A DNA stretch of 64,000 bases from contig NZ_LNWY01000012.1 of NCBI RefSeq assembly GCF_001681715.1, positions 124,001 through 188,000 of the forward strand, given 5' to 3'. This document shows positions 43,928 through 52,239 of the stretch, one piece after another; the first letter of the stretch is position 1, and each line of letters starts with the position of its first letter. The position numbers and the translations under genes were made by a program. The DNA is from Tritonibacter mobilis (GTDB lineage Bacteria > Pseudomonadota > Alphaproteobacteria > Rhodobacterales > Rhodobacteraceae). The notes under the pieces are model-generated. The model had not been told where the DNA came from. It ran no database searches and saw only the letters and a list, made by a program, of their open reading frames with translations.

Positions 43928-45450
43928 GCACAATCAGCCGTCGTTCCTTCCTTCAAACCGCATCTGCTCTGTCGCTCATGGCGATGGCGCCCGCTGCCCG
44001 TGCCACCACCGGCTCTGAGAAATTCTCACGTGCCGATGTCGTCGCACGCGCCAAAGCCCTCGCCGAACGCCCCTTCAAGGCGCGCAGCTCTGTACCGGAT
44101 GACTGGCTCGCCATGAGCTACGACCAATACCGGTCGATCCAATTTGATGTCGACAAGGCGCTCTGGGCCAACACCGACCGCAGCTACAACGTGGATTTCT
44201 TCCTGCCCGGCCTGTATTTCGAACGCCCGGTACTGGTGCATGCGGTCGAGGATGGCATCTCAACCAGCATCCCCTTCGACATTGGCCGCTTTAAGACTCA
44301 TCCGGAAATATCGCCCGAGCTTTCACAAGAAGGCCCGCTGGGGTATTCGGGTTTTCGCCTGCGCACAGACCTTGGCGACCGTGACCATCCGGGCAAGAAA
44401 ACAGAGTTTTGTGTGTTTCAGGGTGCAAGCTATTTCCGCGCGATTGCCAATGGTAATAATTACGGCCTCTCGGCCCGGGGGCTGGCCCTGAAAACCGCCG
44501 ACCCCGAGGGCGAGGAATTCCCAGAGTTTGTGAGCTTCTGGCTGGAGGCCCCCGGCCCCCTGCAAGACAACATGGTGGTGCATGCGCTGATGGACAGCCC
44601 GTCGGTCACGGGCGCCTATCGGTTCGACATCACCCCCGGCAATCCATGTGTGATGGATGTCGAAGCGACACTGTTCCCGCGCAAAGACCTCACGCACGCC
44701 GGGCTTGCGCCTTTGACATCGATGTTCCTGTTTGACGGCACCAATCATCAGCGCTTTGACGATTTCCGCCCCGCCGTGCATGACAGTGATGGCTTGTTGA
44801 TGAAAAACGGCCAAGGCGAAGTGCTCTGGCGTCCGCTCGCCAATCCCACGCGCTTGCAAGTATCAAGTTTCGTGGATCAAAACCCCATGGGTTTTGGCTT
44901 GATGCAGCGTGCGCGCAAGCTCTCGGATTTTGCCGATCTTGAGGCGCATTATCACCGCCGCCCTTCGCTGTGGGTGGAACCCCGTGGTGATTGGGGGGCA
45001 GGCTCCGTGACACTGGTGGAAATCCCCGCCGATAAGGAAATCTACGACAATATCGTCGCCTACTGGCGGCCCAAAGATCCCTATGCTGCAGGCACGCGCG
45101 TCGATCTGAACTACCGCCTCAGCTGGGGCGAAGGGCCAAAGCTGGATCTGCCGCGTGTGATTGACACGGCATCAGGTGCCAAGATCTTTGGCGATCCCGG
45201 TCGCCTTATGGTGATTGATTTCGAGGCGCACCCCATCTTTGAGGCCGCGCCCGAGGATTTCGATATCCATATCTCCTCGCCGCATCTGGAAACCAGTGCA
45301 GGCATTCTTGAACGCAATCCGGAAACCGGCGGCATGCGGCTGGCGTTTTCCTTTGATCCGGGCGAGCAGACCCATGTTGAACTGCGCGCTCAGCTTCGCA
45401 AAGACGGCGCTGCCGCCTCCGAGGTCTGGCTTTATCGGTGGACTGTTTAA
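43924..45450 (+). CDS. opgG: Glucan biosynthesis protein OpgG (Tat-exported)
   Basis: A 508-residue periplasmic protein needed for beta-glucan backbone formation. The signal contains a twin-arginine motif (SRRSFLQTA). The mature protein follows the MdoG pattern: FSRADVVARAKALAERPF, FDIGRFKTHPEISP, GYSGFRLR, and the late DPYAAGTRVDLNYRLSWG. It lies between opgC and opgH, coupled to both: it overlaps the opgC stop, and opgH begins immediately after its own stop. Confidence 0.93.
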   Translation: MSTISRRSFLQTASALSLMAMAPAARATTGSEKFSRADVVARAKALAERPFKARSSVPDDWLAMSYDQYRSIQFDVDKALWANTDRSYNVDFFLPGLYFERPVLVHAVEDGISTSIPFDIGRFKTHPEISPELSQEGPLGYSGFRLRTDLGDRDHPGKKTEFCVFQGASYFRAIANGNNYGLSARGLALKTADPEGEEFPEFVSFWLEAPGPLQDNMVVHALMDSPSVTGAYRFDITPGNPCVMDVEATLFPRKDLTHAGLAPLTSMFLFDGTNHQRFDDFRPAVHDSDGLLMKNGQGEVLWRPLANPTRLQVSSFVDQNPMGFGLMQRARKLSDFADLEAHYHRRPSLWVEPRGDWGAGSVTLVEIPADKEIYDNIVAYWRPKDPYAAGTRVDLNYRLSWGEGPKLDLPRVIDTASGAKIFGDPGRLMVIDFEAHPIFEAAPEDFDIHISSPHLETSAGILERNPETGGMRLAFSFDPGEQTHVELRAQLRKDGAAASEVWLYRWTV

Positions 45451-47343
45451 ATGAGTGATGACCCTTCCATATTCACGCCCTCGCAACTGGTGCCACCAGA
45501 GGCTCCGCTGGCCATGCCGGCGCAGGACTTTGGGCGCCAGTTCCACGACACCAGCGCGCCGGCATCAGGCGAGGGCGACCAGCCCGATGTTGCGCTTTGG
45601 CGTATCCTTGCATTTTCCCCTGCCATGGCGGCCACAGTCGCACTGGCTTGGGTCATGCAGGGCTGGTTTGCGGCTGACGGAACCACCCTTTTGGAATGGG
45701 TGCTTCTCACACTGATCGCCTTCAATTTCTTCTGGATCACCTTCACGGTTTCAACGGTTCTGCTGGGTCTTTACAGTCTGTCGCGTACCCGTCCCACGCC
45801 GCAACGCGGGCCACGCCGGTCGATGCGGGTGGCGCTTTTGGTGCCCGTCTATAACGAGGTGCCGTGGTATGTGCTGGGCAATGCCCGTTCCATGCTCGAA
45901 GAGCTGCGCGCCATTGGCGGGGCACACCAGTATGAGATGTTCATCCTGTCCGACACCCGCGACCCGGAAATCGCCGCACAAGAAGAAGAAAGCGTGCAAG
46001 CCCTGCGCGCAGAACTGCCCGAAGGCATTACGCTTTACTATCGCCGCCGTGAGAAAAATACTGCCCGCAAAGTGGGCAATATCCACGATTGGGTGACCCG
46101 TTGGGGCGGCGACTATGAGGCGATGCTGGTTCTGGATGCCGACAGTCTGATGACGGGCCGCGCGATTGTGCGCCTGACCGATGCGCTGTCGCGCGACCCG
46201 GCTGCAGGCCTCATTCAGAGCTTCCCGCAACTCATTGGTGCGCAATCCGTTTTTGGTCGCATGCAGCAGTTTGCAAATGGCGTCTACGGTCTCGCACTGG
46301 CCGAAGGGCTGGCACGCTGGACCGGGCATGAGGGCAACTACTGGGGTCATAATGCAATCATCCGCACCCGCGCGTTTGCCGCATGTGCGGGCCTGCCGGA
46401 ACTGCCGACGCTTACGGGCGGCACCTCCATCATCATGAGCCATGATTTTGTCGAGGCTGGCCTCTTGCGCCGAGCAGGTTGGCGGGTGCGGTTCCTGCCG
46501 CGTATTCGCGGCTCTTATGAGGAAACGCCCGCCACACTGATCGATCACATCCAACGCGACCGGCGCTGGTGTCAGGGCAACCTGCAGCATCTGCGCATTT
46601 TGTCAGCCACCGGTTTTCACGCCATGTCGCGCTTCCATCTGGCACATGGGGCCATTGGCTATCTGATGGCGCCTGTGTGGTTTGCGCTATTGGTCATCTG
46701 GGCGGTGATCGGACGTGAAGATGGCGGATCGGTCATCACCTATTTCTCCGAGAAGAACCCCCTGCGCCCCAATTGGCCCGACATGAGCGAGCCGCGTCAT
46801 GTGGCGGTGATCATCCTGATTTACGCGATGTTGCTGGCCCCCAAGATCCTGTCCGTGGCCGCCCTGCCCCTCACCGGGCGCAGGATTTCCGATTATGGCG
46901 GCGTGGGGCAGTTTCTGCTGTCGATGCTGACGGAAATCCTGCTGGCAATCCTCTATGCACCGATCCTGATGGTGCAACAGATGATCGCGGTTCTACGCAC
47001 GCTGTTTGGCTTGCAAAAAGGCTGGTCCCCGCAAGCCCGCGAGGGGGGGCACTACAGTCTTGCGACGCTGTTCAAATGCCATGCGCTGGAAACCGTCAGC
47101 GGTGTGGCGCTGTGGATTGGGATCGCTTCTGGGCTGGTGTCGCTCTGGCTCGCCCCCATCGCGCTGTCACTGGTGCTGGCAGTGCCGCTTTCGGCGCTTT
47201 CCAGTCTGCGTTTGCCGCGCGGCTGGATGGGCACCGCAGAGGTGTTGAACGAGCCACGCATCAACCGCGCCGCACGTCATTACCGTGGGTTGTTGCGGCA
47301 AAATCTAAAAGGTCCGGACGCGCCTGTTCAAGCCGCAGAATGA
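45451..47343 (+). CDS. opgH: Glucans biosynthesis glucosyltransferase OpgH
   Basis: A 630-residue inner-membrane glucosyltransferase of family GT2 that makes the linear beta-1,2-glucan backbone from UDP-glucose. It shows VPVYNEVPWYVL, the DADSLM metal motif, TSIIMSHDFVEAGLL and the product-binding QRDRRWCQGN, with about seven to eight membrane helices. It begins straight after the opgG stop. The acidic N-terminal tail and a basic C-terminus are normal. The cyclising enzyme OpgI of Rhodobacter is not seen here. Confidence 0.94.
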   Translation: MSDDPSIFTPSQLVPPEAPLAMPAQDFGRQFHDTSAPASGEGDQPDVALWRILAFSPAMAATVALAWVMQGWFAADGTTLLEWVLLTLIAFNFFWITFTVSTVLLGLYSLSRTRPTPQRGPRRSMRVALLVPVYNEVPWYVLGNARSMLEELRAIGGAHQYEMFILSDTRDPEIAAQEEESVQALRAELPEGITLYYRRREKNTARKVGNIHDWVTRWGGDYEAMLVLDADSLMTGRAIVRLTDALSRDPAAGLIQSFPQLIGAQSVFGRMQQFANGVYGLALAEGLARWTGHEGNYWGHNAIIRTRAFAACAGLPELPTLTGGTSIIMSHDFVEAGLLRRAGWRVRFLPRIRGSYEETPATLIDHIQRDRRWCQGNLQHLRILSATGFHAMSRFHLAHGAIGYLMAPVWFALLVIWAVIGREDGGSVITYFSEKNPLRPNWPDMSEPRHVAVIILIYAMLLAPKILSVAALPLTGRRISDYGGVGQFLLSMLTEILLAILYAPILMVQQMIAVLRTLFGLQKGWSPQAREGGHYSLATLFKCHALETVSGVALWIGIASGLVSLWLAPIALSLVLAVPLSALSSLRLPRGWMGTAEVLNEPRINRAARHYRGLLRQNLKGPDAPVQAAE

Positions 47344-47349
47344 TCTGGA

Positions 47350-47412
47350 GAATTGGGATCGCGGGGGCTCTGCCCCCGCACCCCCGGGATATTTCCAGTT
47401 AGAAGAAAAGCC
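47350..47412. repeat. Intergenic GC-rich repeat, family A, copy 2
   Basis: Read on the minus strand this is GCTTTTCTTCTA, a short variable part, GGAAATATCCCGGGGG, then the hairpin GGGGGCAG..GCCCCC. It has the same order as 8270-8333. It lies between the convergent opgH and esterase genes and fills nearly the whole gap, so it may end both transcripts. Confidence 0.7.
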
Positions 47413-47429
47413 CAGGTCACTCTGTATGT

Positions 47430-48263
47430 TCACTCCGTATCTGGTGTTGCGGGGATTTGGGCCTCAATCCATGTGATGGCGCGGTCTGCCCAGCCGGAGG
47501 GCACCCGATGACCGCCGGGAAAGAGTTCAAACGTGAGAGTGTGCCCTTCCCCGCAGTTCCAGCGGCGCAGTTGCCGCGTATCATCTTGCCAGATCCGATC
47601 AGGCGCATGGGTGTCACAGCCTAACGTGTCGCGCCAAAGCTCTAGCCCTGCCCATATATCACCTTGGGTAAAGCGCCCTCCTCCCAGGATACGTCCTTCG
47701 AGTGGCACCACCTCATCTGACCAGCCGTAACTTTGGTAGAGAGACACCGGACCTGCACAGGTTTCAGGCTGCGGTCGCCAGAACCCGCCTGAGACGGGCA
47801 GATAGGCGGCAAAAGCCTCGGGCTCTTTACAGGCCAGATAATTGACCATGAAGGCCCCCGATGAAAACCCAGCCAGAACAGTGCGTTCCGGGTCAACATC
47901 AAAGCGCGTCGCGGCATCATTCAACACCTCTGGCAGAAAGCTAAAGTCGTCCCGCCCGCCAAATTCCGGTAAGAATGACCAACTGCGCGGACCGTTCGGA
48001 CGGCGCGCGCCGTTGGGGGCAATAACCGCATAGCCCCGCGCGGTGAAACTCTCGACCATTTCGCGCATATTCAACACACCTACAGCAGAGCCGCCGTGCC
48101 CGTGCAGGAACATAACCGCAGGGATAGGACCGTTATCTCTATCGGGTCGCGCGATGTGGTAGCTGCCTGCAGAGAGCGTACAGGGCGTCTCACCGCCGCA
48201 GTCCGCAACCGCGCTGCTGGCCAGCGCTGCGCTCATGATGGCGATGGCGATCAACCGTTCCAT
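47430..48263 (-). CDS. Secreted alpha/beta hydrolase, PHB depolymerase/feruloyl esterase-like
   Basis: A 277-residue protein with a signal peptide (MERLIAIAIMSAALASSAVA) and the LpqC/PHB-depolymerase-type fold. HGHGGSAVGVLNMREMVESF forms the oxyanion region, the serine elbow is LAGFSSGAFMVN, and an aspartate and histidine follow (VVPLEGR, FPGGHRVPSG). Six cysteines in the mature part suggest disulfides. It should act on esters outside the cytosol; the substrate is unknown. It overlaps by 13 bases the rhodanese gene upstream. Confidence 0.85.
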   Translation of the reverse strand: MERLIAIAIMSAALASSAVADCGGETPCTLSAGSYHIARPDRDNGPIPAVMFLHGHGGSAVGVLNMREMVESFTARGYAVIAPNGARRPNGPRSWSFLPEFGGRDDFSFLPEVLNDAATRFDVDPERTVLAGFSSGAFMVNYLACKEPEAFAAYLPVSGGFWRPQPETCAGPVSLYQSYGWSDEVVPLEGRILGGGRFTQGDIWAGLELWRDTLGCDTHAPDRIWQDDTRQLRRWNCGEGHTLTFELFPGGHRVPSGWADRAITWIEAQIPATPDTE

Positions 48264-48724
48264 GGGCGCACCGGGAGGTTGGATTTGAGCCAGCCCGGCC
48301 CTGCCGCAGAGCCATAGATGCCTTCGGGGACGTCAATGATCTGCTCGAACCCCGCCGCGAGCAATTGGCGGCTCAACCGTGCGGAGCGCACGCCGCCCGC
48401 ACAGATCAAGGCAATAGGTCGATTTTCGGTTTGCTCTGTAAGAGATTGTAGTGACTTCATAAAATCATCACTGCGCATATCCAATGGGACCGCACCTTCG
48501 GGTACTCCGGTCTGACGCCATTCACCGGGCGTGCGAATATCGACGAGTAAAATCGCTCCGCTTATGGCCTGAGCATGAGCCTGCGCCACGGTGAGCTGGC
48601 CGCCATCATGTTTTGGTCGATACCGGTAAAGCGCCCACCAGCCGCCGCCTGTCATAGCGAAAGCGCTGCCACAAACCAGCAGGCTGCGGCGCGAAATCAA
48701 TGCACGGGGTTCGGTTTCTTGCAT
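48251..48724 (-). CDS. Rhodanese-like domain protein with N-terminal anchor
   Basis: A 157-residue protein with an N-terminal SRRSLLVCGSAFAM segment (twin-arginine-like) and one rhodanese domain (AILLVDIRTPGEWRQTG, then ALICAGGVRSARLSRQLLAAG). The active-site cysteine is in ICAGGVRS. It should bind or move sulfane sulfur at the membrane or in the periplasm. The gene precedes the secreted hydrolase and overlaps it, so both are one unit. Confidence 0.82.
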   Translation of the reverse strand: MQETEPRALISRRSLLVCGSAFAMTGGGWWALYRYRPKHDGGQLTVAQAHAQAISGAILLVDIRTPGEWRQTGVPEGAVPLDMRSDDFMKSLQSLTEQTENRPIALICAGGVRSARLSRQLLAAGFEQIIDVPEGIYGSAAGPGWLKSNLPVRPWNG

Positions 48725-49019
48725 CTGCCCATCCGATTTTATCTGCGAAATCTAGCACAGCCGGTGGACACATGCGCGTCTGCCGCACACACTTGGCAAT
48801 CAAGATCCTGTCATAATCTCGCTGCAATGCAGCACATGCGGATCAGCAAAAGAGGAGGCCAAAAACATGCGGCGCAATGTCACATTTAGCGATTTCCGAT
48901 CAGAAACGTGAGGTTATCCACCGGAAATTCTGGAACCCTACTGGAAATTTCCCTACTCAAATAACAGCTAGGGGCCTGTTGCCCGCCATAATAACAATCC
49001 GAAACTTGGAGAGTATGAC
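48725..49019. other. Gene-free region before the mrp operon, with a tiny ORF
   Basis: These 295 bases lie between the divergent rhodanese and mrpA genes and should hold both promoters. A 14-codon ORF at 48867-48911 is preceded by AGGAGG seven bases before its ATG (MRRNVTFSDFRSET). It could be a leader peptide, but its length gives no further support. I see no strong palindrome. Confidence 0.4.
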
Positions 49020-51881
49020 GTGTCCCTTTTCCTGATAGCAGCCCTGCCATTTCTTGGTGCGCTGTTTCCCGCGCTTTTGATCCGCGCCGGTCGCAATGCC
49101 TCGGCCTCATCTGCCGGGTTGGCGACGGGGCTTGCTTTCATTGGTCTGATGCTACACGCCCCCGCCATCCTGCGCGGCGAGGTTGTAAAGGTCGGCATCG
49201 ACTGGCTGCCTACTCTTGGGCTTTCGGCCAATTTCTTTCTGGATGGGCTTGGGTTTCTCTTTGCGACTTTGATCCTCGGGATTGGTCTGTTGATCATCGT
49301 TTACGCGCGATTTTATCTGTCGCGGCAGGATCCGATGGGACAGTTTTACACGTATCTTCTGTTGTTTCAGGGCGCGATGGTGGGGATCGTCCTTTCGGAC
49401 AACATCCTGCTTTTGCTTATTTTCTGGGAACTTACGTCGCTGTCTTCGTTCCTGTTGATCGGCTATTGGAAGCACCTGCCCGAAGGGCGTCAGGGCGCGC
49501 GCATGGCGCTCACAGTGACCGGTATGGGCGGGCTTGCCATGATCGGGGGCATGCTGATCCTCGGCAATATCGCCGGATCTTACGACATCAGCGTGATCCT
49601 GCAGAACAAAGAAGCGATCCAATCTTCTGATCTCTACCTGCCCGCCTTGATCCTGATCCTGATCGGGGCTTTCACCAAATCGGCGCAGTTTCCGTTCCAC
49701 TTCTGGCTGCCGCATGCGATGGCAGCGCCGACACCGGTTTCGGCCTATCTGCACTCCGCGACGATGGTGAAGGCCGGCCTGTTCCTGATGGCGCGGCTCT
49801 GGCCGGTGCTCGCGGGCACGCCGGAGTGGTTTTATATCGTCGCGACCACGGGTCTGATTACAATGGTGATCGGCGCTGTGATCGCTCTGTTTAAGGACGA
49901 CCTGAAGGCGCTGTTGGCGTTTTCCACTGTTTCGCATCTGGGCCTGATCACCATGCTTTTGGGCATGGGAACAAAGCTCGCAGCAGTGGTCGCAGTGTTT
50001 CACATCATCAACCACGCCACCTTTAAGGCCGCGCTCTTTATGTCCGCAGGCATCGTCGATCATGAGGCACATACCCGCGACATCAAGCGATTGGGCGGGC
50101 TGCGCCATGTGATGCCCGTGACATTTGTGATCGCCACCGTGGCGTCGCTGTCAATGGCGGGCATTCCACCACTGAACGGCTTTTTGTCCAAGGAGATGAT
50201 GCTGACAGAGGTGTCCGAAACCAACTGGTTGCAAAGCCCCTATGCCATGTCGATCCTTGCAACGATCGCTGCAGTGTTTTCCGCCGCCTATTCGTTCCGC
50301 CTGATTGCCCATGTGTTCTTGGGTCCCAAACGAGACGATTACCCGGCCAAGCCGCATGATCCCGGCTTTGGCATGTGGGCCTCGCCTGCGCTTTTGGTGG
50401 TGCTGGTGGTTCTGATCGGGTTGTTCTCGGCCAAGCTCGTCGGCCCGCTGGTCGCGGCCTCTGCCAGCGCGGTCATTGGTGGCGAAAAACTGCCTTATTA
50501 TTCGCTAAAGCTCTGGCATGGGGTCAACGCGGCCCTCTACATGTCGATCATCGCAGTGGTTGGCGGTCTGGTCCTGCTGGCGCTTCATCGCCCGTTGGAG
50601 CGGCTGTGGAACGCCCTGCCCCGCCCCGAAGCCAAAGTGATGTTTGACGCGATCGTGCGCGGCTTGACCGCGCTGGTACAAGGCGTGACCGCGCGGCTTC
50701 ATAACGGGTCGCTCACACGCTATGCGGCGATCATGGTGAGCTTTACCGTGGCGATCAGCCTTTACGCCTATGCCACCGGGACATTGGGTGCGCCGACGCG
50801 ACAGATGCAACAGGCTGGCGTTATGCCGATGGTGGCGTGGTTCTGCCTTGCGATGGCGGCGATCTGCATCGTGATCTTCCACCGCCGTCGCTTTGTGGCG
50901 CTGATCCTGATCGGCATTGTCGGCCTCATTGTGTCGATGTCGTTCAACTATCTCTCCGCCCCCGATCTGGCCCTGACGCAGATCTCGGTTGAGGTGGTGA
51001 CAATCATCTTGATGCTGCTGGCGCTCAATTTCCTGCCCAAGGAAACTCCGGTAGAAACGCCGCTGTTTGCGCGCCTGCGCGACGGAGGCATTGCCATCGT
51101 CGGCGGTCTGGGCGTTGGCGGGTTGATCTATGCAATGTTGGTTCGCGATTTCGCCTTCCCGTCGATCTCTGGCTTTCACATCGAGAACTCCTACAAGGGC
51201 GGCGGCGGCACCAATATGGTGAACGTGATCCTCGTGGATTTCCGGGGCTTTGATACCTTTGGCGAGATCATCGTGCTGGGTATTGCAGCGCTGGTGATCT
51301 TTGCCCTGACCGAAGCGGTGCTGTCGACCCGCGTGCGGGCCTATCTCCTTAACCGCAAACCCGACATCGAACAGGCAGGCGACAGCCATCCGGGTATGAT
51401 GGTGGTGGTCACGCGGATGATGATGCCGGTGGCCCTGATGGTTGCGGCCTATATCTTCTTCCGCGGTCACAACCTGCCGGGCGGCGGCTTCATCGCCGGT
51501 CTGATCGCAGCAATCGCGGTGATCATGCAATATATGGCGTCCGGGTTTGGCTGGGCGACCGAACGGCAACGCTTCCCCTATCACGGCATCATCGGCTCTG
51601 GCGTGCTGATCGCAGCCGCCACGGGGATTGGCGCATGGTTCAATGGCCAGCCGTTCCTGACCTCCGCCTTCGGCTATGTGCATATCGCACCGCTAGAGGA
51701 ATTCGAGATTGCGACCGCAGCCCTCTTTGACCTTGGCGTCTTCCTCGCCGTGGTGGGCGCTGTGATGCTGGCGCTCGAAAGCCTCTCGCGCTTTGCATGG
51801 CAGCCAGGCACCGCGTCAGAACACGCCATGGACATCAACCCTGCCCGCGATGACGCGGAACAAGACATGAAGGAGGCCTGA
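49020..51881 (+). CDS. mrpA: Na+/H+ antiporter subunit A fused to subunit B (MrpAB/PhaAB)
   Basis: A 953-residue inner-membrane protein, the large subunit of the Mrp antiporter, related to NuoL. The N-terminal two thirds contain the proton-pumping domain (LLIFWELTSLSSFLLIGYW, AMAAPTPVSAYLHSATMVKAG with the essential lysine), followed by the MrpA C-terminal helices (VSMSFNYLSAPDLALTQIS). From about residue 790 comes a complete MrpB part (PGMMVVVTRMMMPVALMVAAYIF, GHNLPGGGFIAGLIAA). Fusion of A and B is the normal form in rhizobia and relatives. Start is GTG 49020, with GGAGAG nine bases upstream. Mrp systems expel Na+ at high pH and salt. Confidence 0.93.
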   Translation: MSLFLIAALPFLGALFPALLIRAGRNASASSAGLATGLAFIGLMLHAPAILRGEVVKVGIDWLPTLGLSANFFLDGLGFLFATLILGIGLLIIVYARFYLSRQDPMGQFYTYLLLFQGAMVGIVLSDNILLLLIFWELTSLSSFLLIGYWKHLPEGRQGARMALTVTGMGGLAMIGGMLILGNIAGSYDISVILQNKEAIQSSDLYLPALILILIGAFTKSAQFPFHFWLPHAMAAPTPVSAYLHSATMVKAGLFLMARLWPVLAGTPEWFYIVATTGLITMVIGAVIALFKDDLKALLAFSTVSHLGLITMLLGMGTKLAAVVAVFHIINHATFKAALFMSAGIVDHEAHTRDIKRLGGLRHVMPVTFVIATVASLSMAGIPPLNGFLSKEMMLTEVSETNWLQSPYAMSILATIAAVFSAAYSFRLIAHVFLGPKRDDYPAKPHDPGFGMWASPALLVVLVVLIGLFSAKLVGPLVAASASAVIGGEKLPYYSLKLWHGVNAALYMSIIAVVGGLVLLALHRPLERLWNALPRPEAKVMFDAIVRGLTALVQGVTARLHNGSLTRYAAIMVSFTVAISLYAYATGTLGAPTRQMQQAGVMPMVAWFCLAMAAICIVIFHRRRFVALILIGIVGLIVSMSFNYLSAPDLALTQISVEVVTIILMLLALNFLPKETPVETPLFARLRDGGIAIVGGLGVGGLIYAMLVRDFAFPSISGFHIENSYKGGGGTNMVNVILVDFRGFDTFGEIIVLGIAALVIFALTEAVLSTRVRAYLLNRKPDIEQAGDSHPGMMVVVTRMMMPVALMVAAYIFFRGHNLPGGGFIAGLIAAIAVIMQYMASGFGWATERQRFPYHGIIGSGVLIAAATGIGAWFNGQPFLTSAFGYVHIAPLEEFEIATAALFDLGVFLAVVGAVMLALESLSRFAWQPGTASEHAMDINPARDDAEQDMKEA

Positions 51882-51885
51882 GAGT

Positions 51886-52239
51886 ATGGAACTGCTCGTT
51901 GCTTCGGCCGTCGGCCTGCTCACTGCGGCGGGGATCTATCTGGTCCTGCGTCGCCGCACTTTCCCGGTGATCCTCGGCACCTCACTGCTGTCTTATGCGG
52001 TGAATGTGTTTCTCTTTGCTACCGGACGACTGGCGACCGACGCGCCGCCGATCCTCAACAAATATGCCGAGGTGACCTATAGCGACCCGTTACCGCAGGC
52101 GCTGGTGCTGACGGCGATTGTGATTTCCTTTGGCATGACCGCCGTGGTGGTGATGGTGGCCCTCGGGGCCTACCTCAGCGCCCGCGATGACAATATCAAC
52201 ATGGACGACACTGCGCCTGCGCAGGGAGAGGACGCATGA
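51886..52239 (+). CDS. mrpC: Na+/H+ antiporter subunit C
   Basis: A 117-residue, three-helix membrane protein related to NuoK (LLVASAVGLLTAAGIYLVLRR, ILGTSLLSYAVNVFLFATG, ALVLTAIVISFGMTAVVVM). It is part of the seven-subunit Mrp complex. It starts four bases after mrpA and overlaps mrpD by four bases (ATGA). Confidence 0.93.
   Translation: MELLVASAVGLLTAAGIYLVLRRRTFPVILGTSLLSYAVNVFLFATGRLATDAPPILNKYAEVTYSDPLPQALVLTAIVISFGMTAVVVMVALGAYLSARDDNINMDDTAPAQGEDA

Noticed and set aside
50505-51683. 392-codon minus-strand frame inside mrpA
   Set aside because: Shadow of a certain membrane protein gene. The translation is rich in His, Asp and Arg as expected from antisense of hydrophobic codons.
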